A stretch of DNA of 5,065 bases. Source: an uncultured Treponema sp. GTDB taxonomy: Bacteria; Spirochaetota; Spirochaetia; Treponematales; Treponemataceae. Shown piece after piece: positions 5,062-5,065 of this stretch. Made by a program: the position numbers and the translations under genes. The stretch is from NCBI GenBank assembly GCA_945833725.1, contig CAMAFU010000149.1:1-5065 (forward strand), given 5' to 3'. Within the stretch, counting starts at the first letter, position 1. Each line of letters opens with the position of its first letter. The notes under the pieces are model-generated. The model saw only the letters and a list, made by a program, of their open reading frames with translations. It ran no database searches and was not told where the DNA came from.

Positions 5062-5065
5062 TATA
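5054..5065. promoter_or_regulatory. Candidate NrdR box 2, cut by the window edge
   Basis: ACACTAGATATA matches the first 12 positions of ACACWATATATWGTGT at 11 of 12; the last four lie beyond the window. Its start is 43 bases from that of box 1, near four helical turns, compatible with the helically phased pairs described for NrdR sites, though the usual spacing is closer to three turns. Confidence 0.4.

Overview
The window looks like chromosome of a strictly or facultatively anaerobic, AT-rich bacterium. A Treponema-like spirochaete is my best guess. The grounds are AT-rich genes with poly-A/T runs, a lipoprotein with a loose lipobox (FFISC), an oxygen-sensitive class III ribonucleotide reductase, and GC-rich intergenic repeats of a style common in treponemes. 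The genus is an inference; no marker gene is present.

Layout from left to right. Bases 1-135 hold a GC-rich repeat, a small hairpin and a near-consensus sigma70-type promoter. This promoter drives the only plus-strand gene, an unrecognised lipoprotein (148-792). Bases 793-1419 hold no confident intact gene and read as a decay zone. It contains a 166-bp element with 19-bp terminal inverted repeats and a fragment of an IS1595-type transposase (795-960), a short coiled-coil ORF resembling the N-terminus of an IS66-type transposase (1053-1268), and a strong palindrome. From 1420 on, all genes are on the minus strand: a CDP-alcohol phosphatidyltransferase (1420-1983) with its own probable promoter, a second GC-rich repeat (about 2100-2206), then nrdG (2207-2707) and nrdD (2819-4984).

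NrdD and NrdG form one system. NrdG is the radical-SAM activase that puts a glycyl radical on NrdD, and NrdD then reduces ribonucleotides to deoxyribonucleotides without oxygen. The two genes run nrdD then nrdG and look co-transcribed. The 111-bp gap between them is packed with four hairpins in a row, which could set the ratio of the two products. Upstream of nrdD, at the right edge, a 16-bp imperfect inverted repeat is followed on the coding strand by seven T's and carries two sequences close to half-sites of the NrdR box. It is therefore a candidate control point, either an operator or an attenuator.

The points most worth a second look are the nrdD leader dyad, the nrdD-nrdG hairpin array, the IS1595-derived mini-element, and the promoter that overlaps the first ATG of the lipoprotein gene. 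I found no CRISPR array, tRNA, rRNA or defence island.
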